Below, one piece after another: positions 49,561 to 64,000 of a stretch of DNA of 64,000 bases; the stretch's first letter is position 1; every line of letters starts with the position of its first letter. A model generated the notes under the pieces. It was not told the origin of the DNA. It did no database searches and saw only the letters and a list, made by a program, of their open reading frames with translations. The stretch spans positions 119,644,473 to 119,708,472 of the forward strand of contig CM054180.1 of assembly GCA_028829895.1 (NCBI GenBank), in the 5' to 3' direction. The translations under genes and the position numbers were made by a program. The stretch is from Sinotaia quadrata (Eukaryota; Mollusca; Gastropoda; Architaenioglossa; Viviparidae).

Positions 49561-50804
49561 TCGCGCGCACATACAGGCATATTTGTATTTAAACCTTTAT
49601 TCGGGCGGGGGTGGGTGGGAGGGAAATACCCCTGTACTTTTTTCATAATTCAGAAACTTACATCCCTTTTCTTTTGGGTCAAACTGTCTATCAGTTAATT
49701 ACTTTACAGTGGCTAATTGCTTATGTGTGTGTACTCTGACAGCTATGACTACTGTCACCAGTTTTTGTGTAATTATATGAAAGATTTTAAAAATAAAAAC
49801 TATCTCCTTTCTAAATATATAATCTTCTAATACAACTAAGAAGTATAACAAGCAGAATTTAATAAAAACAATATATATTTTACCATTGAACATTAAGTAA
49901 CACGAATACTGCTATGTATAGCGTTGATAAAGCAGGGTGGGGGTGATCTGATCTCTGACCCCAACCTGTGAATACATCCCAGACCCATACTCAATCCTGT
50001 CAAAGCGATACAGGTGATGACAAAGGCAGAACAAGTAAAGAGAAATATTAAATGCAGAGGTGCTTTAACAAGAAATGTTAGTTAGAAATGGATGGTTATT
50101 CCTTTTTTTCTTTTAAGAATATTTTCCACTTAAACTAGAGGAAGCCAAGTTTGGTGCGTGTGTATTGACTGATAGAGAAATTTGAAAATAAAGACTTTTA
50201 AATTGACATTTGGTCCTTGGATAAATTTAAGAAATGGTCAAATAAAAGTGCACGATTTACTCTTACAAATACCAATTGACCACCAAATAAAGATATCCCA
50301 GTTTGAATGTGTTAAACATAAGTGAAGTTTTGTTTATTGACACAGCCACCTCCCAGCTATATATTGTCAAGCATTGACTATGTAAGATTCTGTCTTAGAG
50401 ATCTTAAATGGCATAAGCATTAATAGATCATCATTGCGACGTGAGAGGTTAGAAATGCATCGAAAACAATTGAATTAACATTACAGCCCTAACTAACATG
50501 GCTGACCATACCGCCTCACCAACCTTCAACATTTGTCAGATGTTACAAAGTATGTAAATATTTACTATTGTAAAAAATTATCAATTAGAAAATGGCTAGG
50601 ACCCGTCCCCTCCCAGCCTGCAGTAACAGAACAATACCAACATTTAGAAAGAAGAATGCAAATACTTGTAATGTATTAGATTACATTAAAAAAAAATACA
50701 ACAACAAATTAATGGCAGCAGAAAGATTAGATAATTAATCAAAACAATTCACGTGCATCTAGAATGTTCTGTTTTTTCTTTGTGTCCACACTGCTAAACA
50801 GTAG

Positions 50805-50871
50805 AACCAGGCCATGACCACCCTAGCTGCTTTTATGCATGCAAGCAGCCACGGGTGGTCGTGGCCTGGTT
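50805..50871 (+). ncRNA. miRNA-precursor-like hairpin (unproven)
   Basis: The left arm AACCAGGCCATGACCACCC (50805-50823) pairs with GGGTGGTCGTGGCCTGGTT (50853-50871) over 19 positions with a single G.U wobble. Then comes a small bulge, then seven more pairs (GCTGCTT with AAGCAGC) and a ~10-base loop TTATGCATGC. Size and shape fit a miRNA precursor of about 67 nt. It could equally be a small palindromic MITE. I recognise no known miRNA seed. Confidence 0.35.
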
Positions 50872-51531
50872 TTTTTCCTATTGATGGCATGGCGCATAGA
50901 CATATATGGTGCTTGGCACACAGAGCGCTGTTCTAGACAAAGTATAGCTCTTTTCCATGAGTTTCAGTGGGAACTAAAATAATAATTGACACAGAGGACA
51001 TAAGTTATTTATACGTGAACTAGAATGGGATGCATAATAGCTGAGCAAAAAAAAATATAAAAAGGAATAGATCCATCAATATATATACAACAACAGACAC
51101 AAGTATAGTTTGATAGTAAGATCGACCTGACTGACCTTTCAACCACTTTGGATCTGGGAGAGTTTCACTGACTAGCATATGGACTGACTGTTCTTTTGGG
51201 CCGATTTTGACGCGCACAAAGACTGATTCTGTTGGACAGAGTCTGATTCTGTCTGTAGAGCTAAATATCTGGTGAATTATTAGAACCTGACCTACCTGGT
51301 TTATAAGATTGCATAAGATCGCCGGGGGTCGGTAGAGTCTCTACGTGTTGAGGCAAACAAGTGCTCGTGATCATAGGATATAGACTTCAGGCCTAGTAGG
51401 GTGAATTTAACAGGGTTTTGCGCTCTGGGACTAAAAGATAAATTAAATGTCGGGAGGCTATCCCCTCGTACCATCACCATCATCGTCATCTTCCTCCTCC
51501 TCATTATTAATAATATTGTCATCCTCCACAG

Positions 51532-51579
51532 CAAACCATAAATGAAGAGCCAAAAGACAAAAAGAAAAAACTTGAAAGG
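51532..51579 (+). CDS. Candidate lysine-rich exon 3 (unrecognised)
   Basis: It is bounded by TCATCCTCCACAG and AAAGG/GTAGGT. The 48 bases are 16 open codons, QTINEEPKDKKKKLER, phase 0 at both ends, so it joins in frame to the candidate at 49031-49147. Its acidic-then-lysine pattern resembles the other two candidates. Confidence 0.3.
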
Positions 51580-51654
51580 GTAGGTAACGACTTAACGGAT
51601 TCACAACAAGAATCGGTGAAGCACAAACAAAACGTTTAGAATGGAATTATTTAT

Positions 51655-51822
51655 CAGCTATTTTCCACAGGCTACACACGTTTTAAAACAAGTGATTTTT
51701 TTCATTCATTTGTTTTCCATAGGCTACACACATTTTAAAACAAGTGATTTTTTTCATTCATTTGTTTTCCATAGGCTACACACATTTTAAAACAAGTGAT
51801 TTTTTTCATTCATTTGTTTTCT
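51655..51822. repeat. 52-bp tandem repeat, three copies
   Basis: The unit GGCTACACACATTTTAAAAC then AAGTGATTTTTTTCATTCATTT and GTTTTCCATA repeats. Confidence 0.9.
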
Positions 51823-52065
51823 GTGCGCTCTTTGTAATGACAGAAATAATTTTATACTCAAATTGTATTTCCTTTCTTGGGGAAAAAATCCTAATAAATA
51901 TAATGCCTGATAATTATCGAATCACCACTAAAGCAAAACAGAGATTCCATTTCTGTAATTTGTATTCAAACTTTGCGATACACCCACTTGATGTGAGGTT
52001 ACACTCAGCTTTCTTCACAATGATTACTAACGATTTCTGTTGTCATCAAATCGCGTATCGCTTAT

Positions 52066-52158
52066 ACTCACTTTGTGTACACTTATAATAATATGCTCAG
52101 ATATATATACATACTCACTTTGTGTACACTTATAATATGCTCAGATATATATACATAC
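52066..52158. repeat. 47-bp duplication
   Basis: ACTCACTTTGTGTACACTTA followed by ATATGCTCAGATATATATAC occurs twice. Confidence 0.8.
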
Positions 52159-52168
52159 TCTCGGTTCA

Positions 52169-52800
52169 AGAGTCCACGATTACCAAGGGAATTACATGAT
52201 CACAAAAGGAATTATTTGAAGGAGTTCACGATTACAAAGGGAATTACATGATCACAAAAGGAATTATTTGAAGGAGTTCACGATTACAAAGGGAATTACA
52301 TGATCACAAAAGGAATTATTTGAAAGAGTTCACGATTACAAAGGGAATTACATGATCACAAAAGGAATTATTTGAAGGAGTTCATTATTACAAAGGGAAT
52401 TACATGATCACAAAAGGAATTATTTGAAGGAGTTCATTATTACAAAGGGTATTACTTGAAAGTGGTCATTATTACAAAGGCAATTAGTGGAAAGACTCCT
52501 TGATTACTAAGAGAATTTCTTGAAAGAGTCCAACATTACACATGGAATTAATTGAAAGAGCTCACGATTACAAATGTAATTTCTTGAGAGTCCAAGATTA
52601 CAAATGGAATTAATTTAAAGAGCTTATGATTACAAATGGAATTAATTGAAATTCCAAGATTCCAAATCGAAGTATTTGAGAGTTCCTGATTACTATTAGA
52701 ATTAACTGAAAGAGTCCAAGATTATAAATGGAATTGCATGAAAGATCTGATGGAATTTCTTGAAAGAGTCCAAGATTACAAATGGAATTAATTGAAAGAG
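52169..52800. repeat. 52-bp minisatellite decaying into ~30-bp monomers
   Basis: Five or so near-identical 52-bp units combine two related halves, GATTACAAAGGGAATTACAT and GATCACAAAAGGAATTATTT plus GAAGGAGTTCAC. To the right are diverged single monomers of the GATTACAAATGGAATTAATT type. Confidence 0.9.
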
Positions 52801-53089
52801 ACGAAGTTTTCGCTGCAGACTTATCTAAAGAATCTCATTAAGTTGTTGAACTCTATGAATGACCTCGCAGGATGTCAGAAATGTCGAAAGTTTGGATACA
52901 AAATAAATGTGAGTTGTTCCATTTCAGTACTTATAATAAACATAGTACACTTTATTTAAATATGCATTCAGTTCATCTCGGGGGTGGGGTGTGTGGGTGG
53001 GAGGTGGGCACTGATTATTAACAAACATTTCTGTTGGTAATACGATGACGGTGTATTCTAAAAGAAAGATTCTTTTACAGACGTTGAAT

Positions 53090-53092
<3 letters not shown>

Positions 53093-53168
<76 letters not shown>
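53093..53168. repeat. (GA)n microsatellite
   Basis: Pure GA run. Confidence 0.95.
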
Positions 53169-53170
<2 letters not shown>

Positions 53171-53554
53171 CAAGTTTGCTGGGGTTTTATATTTTTGTTT
53201 TGTATACATCTGTCAGTGAATATATTTTACTAGAGAATATGACATCTTCAATTTAGCTATCCAGAACTTTGACTTTGCACACCACATCCGATCCAATCTG
53301 AAAAAGGCATGCATGCTCAGGCGCGCACGCACGCACGCACGCACACACATTATGTGGCGGAGTCCATCCCTGTTTCTAGATTTAATTGTTGTATAAATTG
53401 TTAAATTGTCGAAGGGACCCAACCTTGGGCACTCCTTATAATGGTTATGATGGTATTTTGTAAGTGTCAGAGTTGAAGTAAACAACTCGAGTTGAGGATA
53501 TGCTAGAAATTGCTGATTTTTCATGCTGTAGAGAATTCTATTGTCTGATCACTT

Positions 53555-53625
53555 CAATTTGGTGTGGCAAGAAGTTTGATCATGAAAGGCAGCCATTAGC
53601 TTAATGGTGGTGAGTTAACTAATTG
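53555..53625 (+). repeat. Dispersed repeat piece, related to 5536-5640
   Basis: Contains GAAAGGCAGCCATTAGCTTA, shared with the block near 5567. The stretch up to 53809 ends with CTCCAGAAGACACCATT, also similar to sequence near 6285 and 46345, where repeat copy C begins. Confidence 0.4.
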
Positions 53626-53809
53626 AGAGAGAATGGACGTACAAATCTTTCATGCATGTTTGCTATTGATGGTCTATATTTTGGTTTTACGTAGAGATGT
53701 ATTTTTGCTATTGATGTGTTATATTTGCATTTTACGTAGAGAAATAGTATGTAATTAGTGAAGAGAAAGTTAATTTATATTATTAATAATTCTCCAGAAG
53801 ACACCATTC

Positions 53810-63726
<9,917 letters not shown>

Positions 63727-64000
63727 GTTTGGCAAAAATTTATGGAGTATTCACAATCAATAATGTCTTAACCCGAATCAAGTGATATTTTCTCCATGAA
63801 GTAGGAATCACTACCATCTGAATCTAGCTCAGTATCAGGCTCAGAATCAGAATTAATTACAACGATTTTCGTGAAACAATTTTTTTTGCGGTAATACAGT
63901 AATTCATGATAAATTCAAGAAGGCGAGCAAAGACAAGTCCTTTGTTATGATTTTTAACGTGAGAATATGAGCATATAATAATAAAATAGAACTTTTAAAA
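63727..64000 (+). repeat. 5.16-kb repeat unit, start of copy E
   Basis: The unit border recurs after copy D with the same sequence, so the tandem array continues past the right edge. Confidence 0.95.

Noticed and set aside
49976..50051. Short frame SQTHTQSCQSDTGDDKGR to a stop as a terminal exon of the lysine-rich candidate gene
   Set aside because: It has an acceptor-like CATCCCAG but only about 20 codons, and it would compete with the in-frame exon at 51532.

Overview
The window is repeat-rich animal nuclear DNA. It is AT-rich, its genes are split by spliceosomal introns, and it is full of microsatellites (GT, GA, GATA, TTTC), minisatellites and eukaryotic transposon debris. No operons or bacterial signals are visible. 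The protein content (a PLAT-type animal lipoxygenase and a CYP2-clan cytochrome P450), with GATA/GACA-type microsatellites inside dispersed repeats, suggests a lophotrochozoan, most likely a mollusc and perhaps a gastropod. That placement is inference from style, not a database match.

Region 1-8 kb holds the 5' part of a cytochrome P450 gene on the minus strand. Three exons with matching phase-1 junctions (7567-7237, 6790-6494, 4040-3819) give 283 codons. The oxygen-activating and heme-binding exons are not seen and should lie beyond the left edge. Its introns carry 41-bp, 35-bp and 62-bp minisatellites and the end of a non-LTR retrotransposon.

Region 8-25 kb is organised around an intact lipoxygenase gene whose coding part lies in a single exon (15801-13780, minus; 673 aa; all five iron ligands present). 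A TATA box and a possible non-coding first exon lie near 17.5 kb. The gene sits between two copies of a roughly 5.16-kb repeat, called A and B here. Copy B carries a clean 1.89-kb insertion with TG...CA ends and a 5-bp target duplication, read as a solo LTR. P450s and lipoxygenases can both oxidise polyunsaturated fatty acids, so the two genes might share substrates, but nothing in the sequence proves a joint pathway.

Region 25-53 kb is mostly non-coding. It holds two small hAT-like MITE families with 8-bp target duplications, several minisatellites with higher-order structure, a 1.4-kb purine-rich tract, a decayed Ty3/gypsy fragment with integrase upstream of reverse transcriptase, a miRNA-like hairpin, and three weak lysine-rich candidate exons on the plus strand.

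Region 53.8-64 kb is a tandem array of the same 5.16-kb unit (copies C, D and the start of E) running off the right edge. A and C share one structural variant and B and D another, so the order variant I then variant II occurs both in the array and around the lipoxygenase gene.
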